This document shows, one piece after another, positions 9,728-18,637 of a stretch of DNA of 64,000 bases. How positions within the stretch are numbered: position 1 is the stretch's first letter; every line of letters starts with the position of its first letter. This DNA is from Bacteroidaceae bacterium (GTDB lineage Bacteria > Bacteroidota > Bacteroidia > Bacteroidales > Bacteroidaceae): contig JAFRQD010000011.1 of NCBI GenBank assembly GCA_017428785.1, positions 124,001-188,000 on the forward strand. The letters are read 5' to 3'. A program made the position numbers and the translations under genes. The notes beneath the pieces were generated by a model, which worked only from the letters and a program-made list of their open reading frames with translations, made no database searches and was not told where the DNA came from.

Positions 9728-12700
9728 ATGAAGAAACATTTATTAATTCTCGCATCGCTTGTGTTGGGTATCGGACAGCTATTTGCTGATACTTACACAT
9801 TCGAAGTCGCGAACCTGAAGGCTTCACTGCCTGCAGACAACTCAAAAATCAACCTTCCATACACATGGAAAGTTTCTGAAGTTCCCGTGACAGTGACTCT
9901 CGCCAAGGCTGATGGCTCAACAGGAACGATGAATGTAACCAGTTCTGTGACTCTCGCAAAGAATTACACAGTTACTGTATCTGTTCCTGGTGAAGGAACA
10001 ATTGACCATGTAAGAATCACAGCAGATGATCTTACTGCGTTCACTGCAACGTCTCCTACGACAGGCACTTGCACCACTACGACCACTACTTTCAGATGGA
10101 ATCCTGCTGAAGGTGAAAGTGTGTCGTCCGTAGTCTTCACAACTACCAGTTCCGCTGATGTAACAAAGATTCGTGTTGACTACACTCCCGACGAGAATTA
10201 CATTCCCGATGTACCCGTCGCAGAACCTCTCTTAGGCCCGTTCGAGGCAACAGCTATTGATGCCATCGGCTCCTACACAGGCACAGATCCCTATGTCTAC
10301 GACAAGACTTCAAAGAAGTATTATGCCCTCAACAACCTGGGCGAATACGAAGAGTTCGGTCTCTATCCCGAAGTCAGCACCCTGAAGGTTGCCGGCGGCA
10401 GCGCAACTCAGATTGAGTACATTGCCACCGTGGAAGCCAACGGCACATCCGATGTCCCCTACATCAACACAAACTACATTCCTAAGGCCAACACAAGGAT
10501 TGTCATGGATGTTGACATTGCCGAATCATCCGCAAAGAACTGGATGGCAGTGTTCGGCGCACGTCAAGGTGGATGGACCAGCCATGCATTTGTGCTTTTC
10601 GCACGCACTGGCAAAGACAATGGCTACAACAAGGGATGCTACAATCGTACTGGCGATGAGCATGTAGGTACTACGGAAATTCCTCGCGACCAACGTATGA
10701 TTATCGATGCATTCGAGAACACAGTGACATTCTCTGTCAACGAAACAGAAGCAGCAAGGATTGAAGCAAATGGCACCGTTGAAGACTGCACCAACAATCT
10801 GTACCTCTTCGACACGAACACAGGCGGAGCAGGTGGGAATCAGCGCGACAACTCCTATATGTTCATGAAGCTTTACGGCTGTAAGATTTATGAAGGCGAT
10901 GCTCTTGTAAGAGACTTCGTGCCCATCGTAACTGCAGAAGGCAAAGGTGGACTTAAGGACAAGGTTACCGGCGAAATCGCACTGTCTGCATCCAACAATG
11001 ACTTTGTACTGAGCCCTGACGGCCAGTCTATTGCAAGCCAAGCAGGCATTTCTGTATATCCCGGCAAGTTCGTCATCAATACCAACGACAACCACGAGTA
11101 CAACTGGAACGGCACAGATTGGGTTGACCTCGGCTTAGTCACTCTCGCACCCATTTCTGACACAAACTATCAGAACATGAACAACTGGACTTGCCGCTGG
11201 GGATATGAAGAGACTTACGGCCACATCGTTAATGATGGCAACAACAACTTCTTCAACCCGTACAATGGCAAAGGCGACTGGGAACCCTACCAGTGCAAGA
11301 TTGAAGGTCTGAATCAGGGTGACAACTATCGCGTCTCCTTCGACTTCACATCCAATGGCTGGAACTCTTGGAGCTCATATACACAGCTTCCCTTCTTCGT
11401 AACCAACAACTGGGACTTCGCCCGTGGCCTTGTTCCTAACGGCGTAGGAGGCGAAGTGCTTGGCTTCGTTGGGCTCACCAACAGCGCAGTGGAAAACCAG
11501 CCCTATTCGTTCAACTTCATAGCCGACGGCACTTCTGCAACAGTTGCCATTCAGTTCGGCGTAGGCGATGACAACAAGGACTTCTTCTTCCACTTCGATA
11601 ATCTTTTGATTGAAAACTACACCTATCCCCAGAAGTATTCTATCGACGTGGCCTTAGAGCCTACTACCGCCGACAATGTCGAGGTTTGGGACGGCACAAG
11701 CGACGCCATCTTGGGTTCTATCCGCATCGGCGGTAACCAGTACAAAGCCGCTTACACCATGACATTCGACTCCGGCCATGGCTTTGGCGATTGGAACACA
11801 AGCAACCCCAACTACAACGTTATCGCTGGCGTACCCGCTAACGACAATAACGGCAAGGCTTGGTACGAGACAGACTATGTAATGATTAACAGCAAGACCG
11901 AGAGCTGGATCTACGGCAGCAACGTATTGCCCAACAGCTGGCCCGAGAATCCCGGCGATGTTTACGTTCGCCGCTACTTCAAGGCTGAAGGCGAACTGCC
12001 TGCACAGCTCTACATGCCCGCAGCTCACGACGATGCTCCCTGCGAATACTACATCAACGGTACACTCGTTTGGGCACGCAACGGTTTCGAACCTGGCGTA
12101 AATGGCTGGTATGAAGATGAAATCGTTAAGCTCAACGCAGAGCAGCGCGCTCTCATCAAGACCGACGGCTCTGTCAATGTCTTTGCTTACCATGTTCACC
12201 AGAACTGGGGCGGTCGTTATGCTGACGGCGGTATCTATGGCAACAGTATGGCCGACGGCTCTCCCAGCGCAAGATTCGAAAACAATGAGACCCGCGCTCG
12301 CCTCGAAGTTGCTATTGCACAGACAGAAGGCGTTGAAGGCATCGACCCCGAAGTTCTCGAGTATGCACAGAATGCAACAGTTTGTCTGCAGGATGCAGGT
12401 CGTGCTCTTAACCTCATACGCTATGAGCTCCGCAAGGCTCTCTCTCCGCGTCACGACTATAGCTTCGATTCTGCTGAACCTGCCGATGGCCTGGAGTGCT
12501 GGCTCTACAACGTAGGTGCCGGACAGTTCCTCGCTGGCGGCAACGACTGGGGCACTCACGCTTCTCTCGACTACAACATCAGCGCATGGCCAATGGTTCT
12601 GCTTGCTAACAGCAGCGGCGAGAACCGCTTCTCTATCAAGACCAACCTGCCTCACGGCCTCCGTTCAAGCCATGACGGTCTCGGTCACAATGGCTACGTT

Positions 12701-14092
12701 GACTGTGGTTATGGCGATGACTTCACAACATCTGAAGGCTGGGCTTGGACATTCGAAGCTGTCGGCAACGGCAACTATCGCATCATCCAGAGCGGACTTG
12801 AAGCGCAAGAAGGCAAGTACCTCGGCATGACTGATGGCGAAGGCTATCAGGTTGACACCGACAAGGCTGGTGCCGACAACCCCTACAACCAGTGGAAGGT
12901 CGTTACACGTGAGCAACTTGAGGCTCTTGCAGCAGAAGCTACTGCAGAGAACCCCGCAGACGTCAGCTACTACATCCACCAGAACACCTTTAGCCAGAGA
13001 GACTTCGATGGTGACGACGAGGAAGCTGCAAATGCCAACCTCAACGATTCCAAGTGGGAGTGCAATGCTGGCGAAATCTTCAACTGGAAGGAGAACGCTG
13101 TCAACGGCGACTATGTATTCAATATGAATAATGCAGAGGGTAAGGTCTACATCAAGCAAGTAATTACAGGTCTGCCCGCTGGTCAGTATGTTGTAGAGTG
13201 CACAGGTTTCTATCGCGACGGTTCTTACGACGATGCAATTGCTGGCAACAACCGTCAGCTTGCATACTTCTATGCTGGCAGCGAGGACAACTGCACACCG
13301 CTGCCCAGCATTCTCGACGGTGCCAACAAGGGCGCAGGTTACGGTCGTTTCAACTCCACTGCAATCATTCCTGACGATTGTGTTCAGGCTACCCGTTTCT
13401 TCAGAATTGGAACTTACACCGTTCAGGCTCCTGTTGTTAATGTTGGTAACGGCGAGCTCGAAATCGGCGTTTATCGCAATGCAGAAGACGTGAATGCTAA
13501 TGACTGGATTGTTCTCGACAACTTCCGTCTCTATCGTGTTGGCGATGCTATCCTCCCGACTGTTACTGTTGGTGAAGACCTCTATGCTACATATGTTGCT
13601 CCTTACGACGTTGACTTCACAGGCGCTGAGGTAAGTGCATATGCTGCTCAGGCTAACAAGCTGAAGGAAGGCTTCGTTCATCTCGCTCCTGTAACTACTG
13701 TTCCAGCCGGTACTGCTGTCGTAGTGAAGGCTGAAACTGCAGGCACATACGAAATCAACTTTGCGAAAGACGCCGAACTCGGTGCTGACAACGACCTCGT
13801 TGCAGCAGAGGAAGATGTTGTTGCAAGCGGAACCCAGTATGTTCTTGCAAACGGCGATGATGGCATTGGCTTCTACAAGGCAATCGTAGGCAGCACTATC
13901 GCAGCCGGCAAGGGCTATCTGGTTCTTTCTGGCGAAGGCGTTAAGCCCTACTACGGCTTCGAAAACAATGCAACAGGCATCTCTGGCATCAATGCTGCTG
14001 AAGACGCTGTTATCTACAACCTCGCCGGCCAGCGCGTAAGCAAGGCTGTGAAGGGCGTGAACATCGTCAACGGCAAGAAAGTGCTGAAGTAA
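9728..14092 (+). CDS. large secreted multidomain carbohydrate-binding-type protein
   Basis: The 1454-residue protein has a signal peptide (MKKHLLILASLVLGIGQLFA). Visible modules: a beta-sandwich region (about 20-150); a LamG/concanavalin-like module (about 230-415, with VPYINTNYIPKANTRIVMDV); a CBM4/9-like module (475-640, ending FFFHFDNLLIENY); an aromatic-rich sandwich (650-860); a ricin-like stretch starting GAGQFLAGGNDWGTH (about 920-1060); a second CBM-like module (1085-1275, ending WIVLDNFRLY); a small domain (1278-1425); and the tail YNLAGQR...GVNIVNGKK. No catalytic signature was recognised. The ricin-like plus CBM-like pair recurs in the surface protein at 42586-46722. The likely role is binding glycans at the cell surface. 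Its codon usage leaves a long open frame on the opposite strand, which I treat as a shadow. Confidence 0.8.
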   Translation: MKKHLLILASLVLGIGQLFADTYTFEVANLKASLPADNSKINLPYTWKVSEVPVTVTLAKADGSTGTMNVTSSVTLAKNYTVTVSVPGEGTIDHVRITADDLTAFTATSPTTGTCTTTTTTFRWNPAEGESVSSVVFTTTSSADVTKIRVDYTPDENYIPDVPVAEPLLGPFEATAIDAIGSYTGTDPYVYDKTSKKYYALNNLGEYEEFGLYPEVSTLKVAGGSATQIEYIATVEANGTSDVPYINTNYIPKANTRIVMDVDIAESSAKNWMAVFGARQGGWTSHAFVLFARTGKDNGYNKGCYNRTGDEHVGTTEIPRDQRMIIDAFENTVTFSVNETEAARIEANGTVEDCTNNLYLFDTNTGGAGGNQRDNSYMFMKLYGCKIYEGDALVRDFVPIVTAEGKGGLKDKVTGEIALSASNNDFVLSPDGQSIASQAGISVYPGKFVINTNDNHEYNWNGTDWVDLGLVTLAPISDTNYQNMNNWTCRWGYEETYGHIVNDGNNNFFNPYNGKGDWEPYQCKIEGLNQGDNYRVSFDFTSNGWNSWSSYTQLPFFVTNNWDFARGLVPNGVGGEVLGFVGLTNSAVENQPYSFNFIADGTSATVAIQFGVGDDNKDFFFHFDNLLIENYTYPQKYSIDVALEPTTADNVEVWDGTSDAILGSIRIGGNQYKAAYTMTFDSGHGFGDWNTSNPNYNVIAGVPANDNNGKAWYETDYVMINSKTESWIYGSNVLPNSWPENPGDVYVRRYFKAEGELPAQLYMPAAHDDAPCEYYINGTLVWARNGFEPGVNGWYEDEIVKLNAEQRALIKTDGSVNVFAYHVHQNWGGRYADGGIYGNSMADGSPSARFENNETRARLEVAIAQTEGVEGIDPEVLEYAQNATVCLQDAGRALNLIRYELRKALSPRHDYSFDSAEPADGLECWLYNVGAGQFLAGGNDWGTHASLDYNISAWPMVLLANSSGENRFSIKTNLPHGLRSSHDGLGHNGYVDCGYGDDFTTSEGWAWTFEAVGNGNYRIIQSGLEAQEGKYLGMTDGEGYQVDTDKAGADNPYNQWKVVTREQLEALAAEATAENPADVSYYIHQNTFSQRDFDGDDEEAANANLNDSKWECNAGEIFNWKENAVNGDYVFNMNNAEGKVYIKQVITGLPAGQYVVECTGFYRDGSYDDAIAGNNRQLAYFYAGSEDNCTPLPSILDGANKGAGYGRFNSTAIIPDDCVQATRFFRIGTYTVQAPVVNVGNGELEIGVYRNAEDVNANDWIVLDNFRLYRVGDAILPTVTVGEDLYATYVAPYDVDFTGAEVSAYAAQANKLKEGFVHLAPVTTVPAGTAVVVKAETAGTYEINFAKDAELGADNDLVAAEEDVVASGTQYVLANGDDGIGFYKAIVGSTIAAGKGYLVLSGEGVKPYYGFENNATGISGINAAEDAVIYNLAGQRVSKAVKGVNIVNGKKVLK

Positions 14093-14111
14093 CAGCCCCT
14101 CTATTCCCTCC

Positions 14112-14187
14112 GTTGCGACTGGGTAGTCACTCCCCTCTATGGGGTCACAATGAAAGAAAGGCATTGTGCCAGACCCCCAGTCGCAAC
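14112..14187. other. nested inverted repeat after the large secreted protein gene
   Basis: GTTGCGACTGGG (14112-14123) is perfectly complementary to CCCAGTCGCAAC (14176-14187). Inside lies a second pair, CACAATG (14146-14152) and CATTGTG (14162-14168). There is no T-run, so it is not a classical terminator. It could be an mRNA 3'-stabilising structure or a relic of a palindromic mobile element. A further short hairpin (CCTCCCC...GGGGGAGG) follows near 14258-14276. Confidence 0.65.
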
Positions 14188-14295
14188 CCAGGGGGAAACA
14201 AGAGTGTAATATAATTAAACATCAGATTATCAACAATTGACCCAACCCCTCATCAGTCACCTCCCCTATGGGGGAGGATGGGAGGAGTCCAGACA

Positions 14296-14451
14296 ATGAA
14301 ATACATAGCACCATCAATTAAGATCGAAGAGGCTCAGGCAGTTCAGATGCTTGCCGAGAGTCTGCCTATCATCAGCGGCACAACCGTTAGTGGAGACAAG
14401 GCATTGACTAAAGAAGACGATGCTTGGGACATTTGGGGCGACGGAGAATAA
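14296..14451 (+). CDS. small acidic peptide (51 residues), function unknown
   Basis: A 51-codon frame starting MKYIAPSIKIEEAQ and ending DDAWDIWGDGE, then TAA. A GGAGGAG lies upstream of the ATG. The pattern (basic start, a central SLPIISGTTV stretch and an acidic Trp-containing end) resembles short peptides common in Prevotella-like genomes, which have no known role as far as I know. There is no signal peptide or Cys. It is downstream of the large secreted protein gene and followed by a GC-rich repeat array. It could be a leader-type peptide or a small regulator; I cannot assign a function. Confidence 0.55.
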   Translation: MKYIAPSIKIEEAQAVQMLAESLPIISGTTVSGDKALTKEDDAWDIWGDGE

Positions 14452-14564
14452 GCTTCTTGCCCACCCCATTGTCTGACTTACAGAACAAGAGGAATCCCCG
14501 ATTCGCAAATGCGTTTCGGGGATTCTTCGTTACAGGTCTTTTCTTCCCTCATGGAGGGACTGAA

Positions 14565-14650
14565 AACGCCGGCTGCGGCGATGGCCAACGCCGCACGCGG
14601 AAATGGGCAACGCCGCAGCCGGGGATTGCAATCGCCGCAGGCGGCGTTTT
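14565..14650. repeat. 22-bp GC-rich dyad array (CGCCGCAxGCGG type)
   Basis: Four units start AACGCC, AACGCC, AACGCC, ATCGCC at 14565, 14587, 14609 and 14631, exactly 22 bp apart. The first unit is the approximate reverse complement of the last (GCCGGCTGCGGCGAT against ATCGCCGCAGGCGGC), so the whole array can fold as one large hairpin ending in TTTTTT. It abuts the stop codon of the phosphoesterase gene at 14651. Confidence 0.85.
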
Positions 14651-16006
14651 TTACCCTCGTATGTTGCTGAAAGTCACGGTGCCGCAGACACCTCCGGAAT
14701 AGATGTTATGAATGGTTACTACAAGTTTGCCATCCTTCACCTCTCCGTCTATCACGGTCGGGAAATGCCCGGCGTTCTTGCCAGTCATGTTAGGTCCGCC
14801 GCCAACAATCTGCAGCCACTTGTGCTCATTATTCGGCGTATCGATACGATAGACATGCTGATGAGCAGTAATCAGAAGCTGGCAACCAGCCTCCTCGAGC
14901 AGCGGTCCCCATAGCTTGGAACAAGTCCGCTGCCATTCCGCAAAGTCGCCTTTGTGCTTATCGTCCACATCTGCAGGGAAAAGATCGCCTGGATTGACAT
15001 CTTGGCGAGGGTCGTAGAGAGGGATATGACAGAAGGCTACAAGGTACGGAGCGCTCGCTATCTCTGGTTGTTTGAGAGCGTCCCGAAGCCAAGTCTGCTG
15101 CGCGACACGATAAGGTTCGCTGACGAAGAGGTTGCAGAACCTTGGGTTAGAGTCCAACTTATCCTCGCCTGTATCGAGCCCCACAAGTGCGATGTCGCCC
15201 ATCCTGACTGCAAAGTTGCGGCCCAAGTCCCAGTCGCGAGGCTTACGTTCCTCTGGCTGACGATACATCCAAATACGCTCCAGATGGCGATTTGCCAATC
15301 CACGGCAGTCGTGATTGCCAGGACAGAAGAGGTACGGGATGTTGGCTGCGAAGTCTTTCCGGTCAATCTCAGGCTTGAAGAAGATGCGTTTCTGAGCCGC
15401 AATCGTCTCTTCCGAATTGCAGGCATCGCCGTTCCAGATAACACAGCTCGGCTGCAGCTCCATCACCTTATTGATGGTTGGATTGACGGCTTTCCACGAG
15501 GCGTGGGTGTCGTTGATGACGCAGAAATGTCCTCTTGCCCTTTCACCAGCAGTTCGGAAGGAGTAGATGTTGGGCTTCTCCTCATTGCCCGTGATGCGGA
15601 TATGGTAGCCATCCTTGTACTCGATGCGGTCGGCTCCTATCTTATAATAATATAATGAATAGGGTTTCAGGCCGGTCAGACGGACGTGAATTGCTTCGTT
15701 GTCCATCCCCGAGACACGATATCCGCCACACCACACCTTCTTGCCGTCGCTCAGGTCGGGTTTCTCGCCATAGATTACATAACCGTTCGCCCAGTCTGTC
15801 ACACTGAAGGCAATGCCCATACTGGTAGCCGCATAGTTCTGCAGAACAGGCTCGCTGTCGATGAGATGCCCTCCTCCATCTCCCCCAGAGGGTGAAGAGG
15901 CCGTTTCGCCGGCTAAAGGATTCGTTGGGTCTGCCATTACATTCGTGGCAAAACCACTTGTTGCAGCCACAAGGGCAGCATTGCGAAGGAACTCTCGTCT
16001 TTTCAT
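14651..16006 (-). CDS. exported metallophosphoesterase with N-terminal fibronectin-like domain
   Basis: The 451-residue protein starts with a Tat-like signal (RREFLRNAALVAATSGFA). After a linker comes a fibronectin/purple-acid-phosphatase-type domain (about 50-150), then a calcineurin-like phosphoesterase with the metal motifs NDTH, NGD, GNHD, a CHIPL His, and TAHQH in place of the usual GHxH. The family hydrolyses phosphomonoesters or nucleotides; the substrate is unknown. The linker ASSPSGGDGGGH is encoded by a small GC-rich palindrome-like insert (15864-15900) of the kind seen in other genes here. It is transcribed divergently from the hexuronate operon; a link to that operon is not implied by sequence. 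Confidence 0.9.
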   Translation of the reverse strand: MKRREFLRNAALVAATSGFATNVMADPTNPLAGETASSPSGGDGGGHLIDSEPVLQNYAATSMGIAFSVTDWANGYVIYGEKPDLSDGKKVWCGGYRVSGMDNEAIHVRLTGLKPYSLYYYKIGADRIEYKDGYHIRITGNEEKPNIYSFRTAGERARGHFCVINDTHASWKAVNPTINKVMELQPSCVIWNGDACNSEETIAAQKRIFFKPEIDRKDFAANIPYLFCPGNHDCRGLANRHLERIWMYRQPEERKPRDWDLGRNFAVRMGDIALVGLDTGEDKLDSNPRFCNLFVSEPYRVAQQTWLRDALKQPEIASAPYLVAFCHIPLYDPRQDVNPGDLFPADVDDKHKGDFAEWQRTCSKLWGPLLEEAGCQLLITAHQHVYRIDTPNNEHKWLQIVGGGPNMTGKNAGHFPTVIDGEVKDGKLVVTIHNIYSGGVCGTVTFSNIRG

Positions 16007-16095
16007 ATCTTTACATTTTGACTACGGACAACTGACTACCGACAACTGCATGTTATACGTTGTCTGTTGTCTGTATTTGTTTGACTTTTACGCTA

Positions 16096-16103
16096 CAAAG
16101 ATA
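16096..16103 (-). promoter_or_regulatory. -7 box of the phosphoesterase gene
   Basis: TATCTTTG on the minus strand, about 90 bp upstream of ATG 16006. The leader contains inverted GACAAC/GTTGTC repeats (16021-16073). A second minus-strand TATCTTTG lies at 16210-16217. Confidence 0.6.
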
Positions 16104-16240
16104 GCAATATTTGCCTTTATTACACTTCATTCAACCACAAAATCACAATAATAATGCATAATTCTCACCTTATTCCGCTATTATAATACCAGCTGCAACA
16201 AGTTTTAGGCAAAGATATTGCATTATAAAATAATAATTAC

Positions 16241-16248
16241 TATCTTTG
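16241..16248 (+). promoter_or_regulatory. -7 box of the hexuronate operon
   Basis: TATCTTTG with TTG at 16218-16220 (20-bp spacer). The start codon follows about 30 bp later. No obvious operator palindrome or CRP-like site was seen next to it. Confidence 0.7.
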
Positions 16249-16277
16249 CACGAAGAAACTACAATGCACGATGAATT

Positions 16278-17729
16278 ATGAACTCTGAACTTAAAAATGG
16301 CAAGATGACCAACTATCGTTGGCTCATCTGCGCGATGCTTTTCCTCGCAACTACTATCAACTACATGGACCGCCAAGTGCTTTCCCTCACATGGAAAGAC
16401 TTCATCGCCCCGGAATTCCACTGGACGGATGCCGACTATGGACGAATAGCCGCCATCTTCTCCATCATCTATGCCATAGGCAACCTCTTCAGCGGACGCT
16501 TCATGGACTGGATCGGCACCAAGAAAGGCTACCTGTGGGCCATCGGCATCTGGTCTTTGGGAGCCTGCATGCACGCCTTCTGCGGTGTGGCAACCGCTCA
16601 ATGGCTCGGCTTGGAAAGTAAAGCAGAACTAATCAATGCAGTCGGAACAAGCACGGCAGTCATTGCATCTGTCAGCGTTTGGTTCTTCATCGTATGCCGC
16701 ATAGTGCTTGGCCTTGGCGAGAGCGGCAACTTTCCCTGTGCCATCAAGGTAACGGCAGAATACTTCCCCAAAAAGGACAGAGCCTTCTCCACCAGCATCT
16801 TCAACAGCGGCAGCACTATCGGAGCACTCATCGCCCCCATCTGCATCCCCCTGATTGCCAAGTACTATGGATGGGAGATGGCTTTCATCATCATCGGTGC
16901 AATCGGCTTCGTCTGGCTCGGCCTCTGGGTGTTCATCTACAAGAAGCCGGAAGAATGCAAGCATGTGAACAAAGCAGAGCTGGATTATATACAGCAGGAC
17001 AGCGAGACGACTGCAGGTCATTCCCCCTCAGGGGAGCCGGAGGGAGGCAAAGGACAGTCCATCCCCTTCCTTCGCTTCCTGTCCTTCCCACAGACTTGGG
17101 GAATTATCTTCGCCAAGTTCTTTACCGACGGCGTCTGGTGGTTCTTCCTCTTCTGGATACCAGCCTACATCAGCGATGTCTATGGCCTTAAGGCCGACAA
17201 CCCGACTGCCATGCTGCTCATCTTCGTGCTCTATGCCATCACGATGCTTTCCATATATGGCGGCAAGCTCCCAACCATTATTATCAACCGAACAGGACAG
17301 CATCCCTACGACGCCCGACTCAAGGCTATGTTCATCTTCACGCTGTTCCCCCTGCTGACCATCTTTGCCCAGCCTTTAGGTTCATACAGCTATTGGTTCC
17401 CGATCATCCTAATCGGATTGGCAGGAGCGGCACATCAAAGTTGGTCGGCCAACCTGTTCTCCGTGGGAAGCGACCTCTTCCCGAAGGAAGCCGTCGGCAC
17501 CATGACTGGTATCAACGGTATGGCAGGAGGCATCAGCTCATTCCTTATCAACTGGATAAGCGGCTACCTCTTCGACTATGCCGACCAGACACAGATGCAC
17601 TTCCTCGGCTTTACAGGAAAGCCCGCAGGCTACTTCATCATCTTCTGCTACTGCGCCATCGCATATCTGCTCGGATGGATTCTGCTCAAGGCATTCGTGC
17701 CAAAGTACAAGGCAGTTTCGTATAAATAA
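16278..17729 (+). CDS. exuT: hexuronate (ExuT-type) MFS transporter
   Basis: This 483-residue major-facilitator protein has about 12 membrane helices. Its opening, RWLICAMLFLATTINYMDRQVLS, is the anion:cation symporter/ExuT signature. ATG 16278 is used; ATG 16305 (MTNYRW) would also leave the first helix intact. It is the first gene of a four-gene operon for glucuronate breakdown, so glucuronate/galacturonate uptake is the likely job. The central cytoplasmic loop contains HSPSGEPEGGKG (bases 17021-17052), encoded by a GC-rich CCCCCTCAGGGG palindrome similar to elements inserted in folC and tldD. Confidence 0.9.
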   Translation: MNSELKNGKMTNYRWLICAMLFLATTINYMDRQVLSLTWKDFIAPEFHWTDADYGRIAAIFSIIYAIGNLFSGRFMDWIGTKKGYLWAIGIWSLGACMHAFCGVATAQWLGLESKAELINAVGTSTAVIASVSVWFFIVCRIVLGLGESGNFPCAIKVTAEYFPKKDRAFSTSIFNSGSTIGALIAPICIPLIAKYYGWEMAFIIIGAIGFVWLGLWVFIYKKPEECKHVNKAELDYIQQDSETTAGHSPSGEPEGGKGQSIPFLRFLSFPQTWGIIFAKFFTDGVWWFFLFWIPAYISDVYGLKADNPTAMLLIFVLYAITMLSIYGGKLPTIIINRTGQHPYDARLKAMFIFTLFPLLTIFAQPLGSYSYWFPIILIGLAGAAHQSWSANLFSVGSDLFPKEAVGTMTGINGMAGGISSFLINWISGYLFDYADQTQMHFLGFTGKPAGYFIIFCYCAIAYLLGWILLKAFVPKYKAVSYK

Positions 17730-17783
17730 CATCGTAATAACGTCATCTCGTCATAACATCATAACAAAAATACAGAATCACAA

Positions 17784-18593
17784 ATGAAGAATTTATTTGA
17801 CATTACAGGAAAGGTTGTCGTGCTGACTGGCGGTTGCGGCATCCTTGGCAGGAACATTGCTCACTATTTGGTAGAGCAAGGAGCCAAAGTGATCATTCTC
17901 GACCGTATTGAAGACCAGGGAAAAGAATTGGAGGCAGAGCTGAACAAGAAAGGCGAGGCTCTCTTCCTTGTGACTGACGTCCTGAAGAAAGAGGTACTGG
18001 AACAGAACAGGGACGACATCGTGGCACGCTTCGGCACCATCGATGTCCTGCTGAATGCCGCTGGAGGCAACATGGCAGGAGCCACCATCGCTCCCGACAA
18101 GACTTTCCTCGACCTTGACCTCGACGCCTTTAAGAAGGTAGTGGACCTCAACCTCTTTGGCACCGTCATCCCCACACAAGTGTTCGTACCCGTCATGGCA
18201 AAGAACGAGAAGGGCGCTATCGTGAACTTCTGTAGCGAAAGCGCCTTGCGACCCTTGACTCGCGTCGTGGGTTACGGAGCAGCGAAGGCAGCCATCGGAA
18301 ACTACACGAAGTACATGGCCACCGAACTCGCCCAGAAGTTCAGCCCGAGCCTGCGCGTCAACGCCATCGTGCCAGGCTTCCTCCTGACCAATCAGAATAG
18401 GGCATTACTGACGAACGAGGACGGCTCGTTGACCGACAGAGCCAAGACAATCATCGCTCACACGCCTGCTGGTCGCTTCGCAGAGCCAGAGGAACTCTTC
18501 GGCACGATACATTATCTTATTAGCGACGCCAGCAGTTTCGTCACAGGAGTGCTCTCTGTAGTTGATGGCGGCTTTGATGCCTTTTCCATTTAA
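17784..18593 (+). CDS. SDR-family D-mannonate oxidoreductase (fructuronate reductase)
   Basis: This 269-residue short-chain dehydrogenase has the nucleotide motif TGGCGILG (residues 15-22), NAAGG, a catalytic Ser in NFCSES, and the YGAAK (YxxxK) motif. It lies 54 bp after the transporter and 44 bp before uxuA, in an otherwise complete glucuronate route, so it most likely converts D-fructuronate to D-mannonate. In E. coli this step uses an unrelated long-chain dehydrogenase (UxuB); Bacteroidetes commonly use an SDR enzyme here. A different polyol or sugar-acid substrate is possible but less likely in this context. Confidence 0.88.
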   Translation: MKNLFDITGKVVVLTGGCGILGRNIAHYLVEQGAKVIILDRIEDQGKELEAELNKKGEALFLVTDVLKKEVLEQNRDDIVARFGTIDVLLNAAGGNMAGATIAPDKTFLDLDLDAFKKVVDLNLFGTVIPTQVFVPVMAKNEKGAIVNFCSESALRPLTRVVGYGAAKAAIGNYTKYMATELAQKFSPSLRVNAIVPGFLLTNQNRALLTNEDGSLTDRAKTIIAHTPAGRFAEPEELFGTIHYLISDASSFVTGVLSVVDGGFDAFSI

Positions 18594-18637
18594 CTCGTAA
18601 TAACATCATAACGACATAACGTAATAACTACAATCCC

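Noticed and set aside
12665-14164. 499-codon open frame on the minus strand within the large secreted protein gene
   Set aside because: It lies entirely opposite a well-supported gene, has no recognisable domain or promoter, and mirrors the codon bias of the plus strand.
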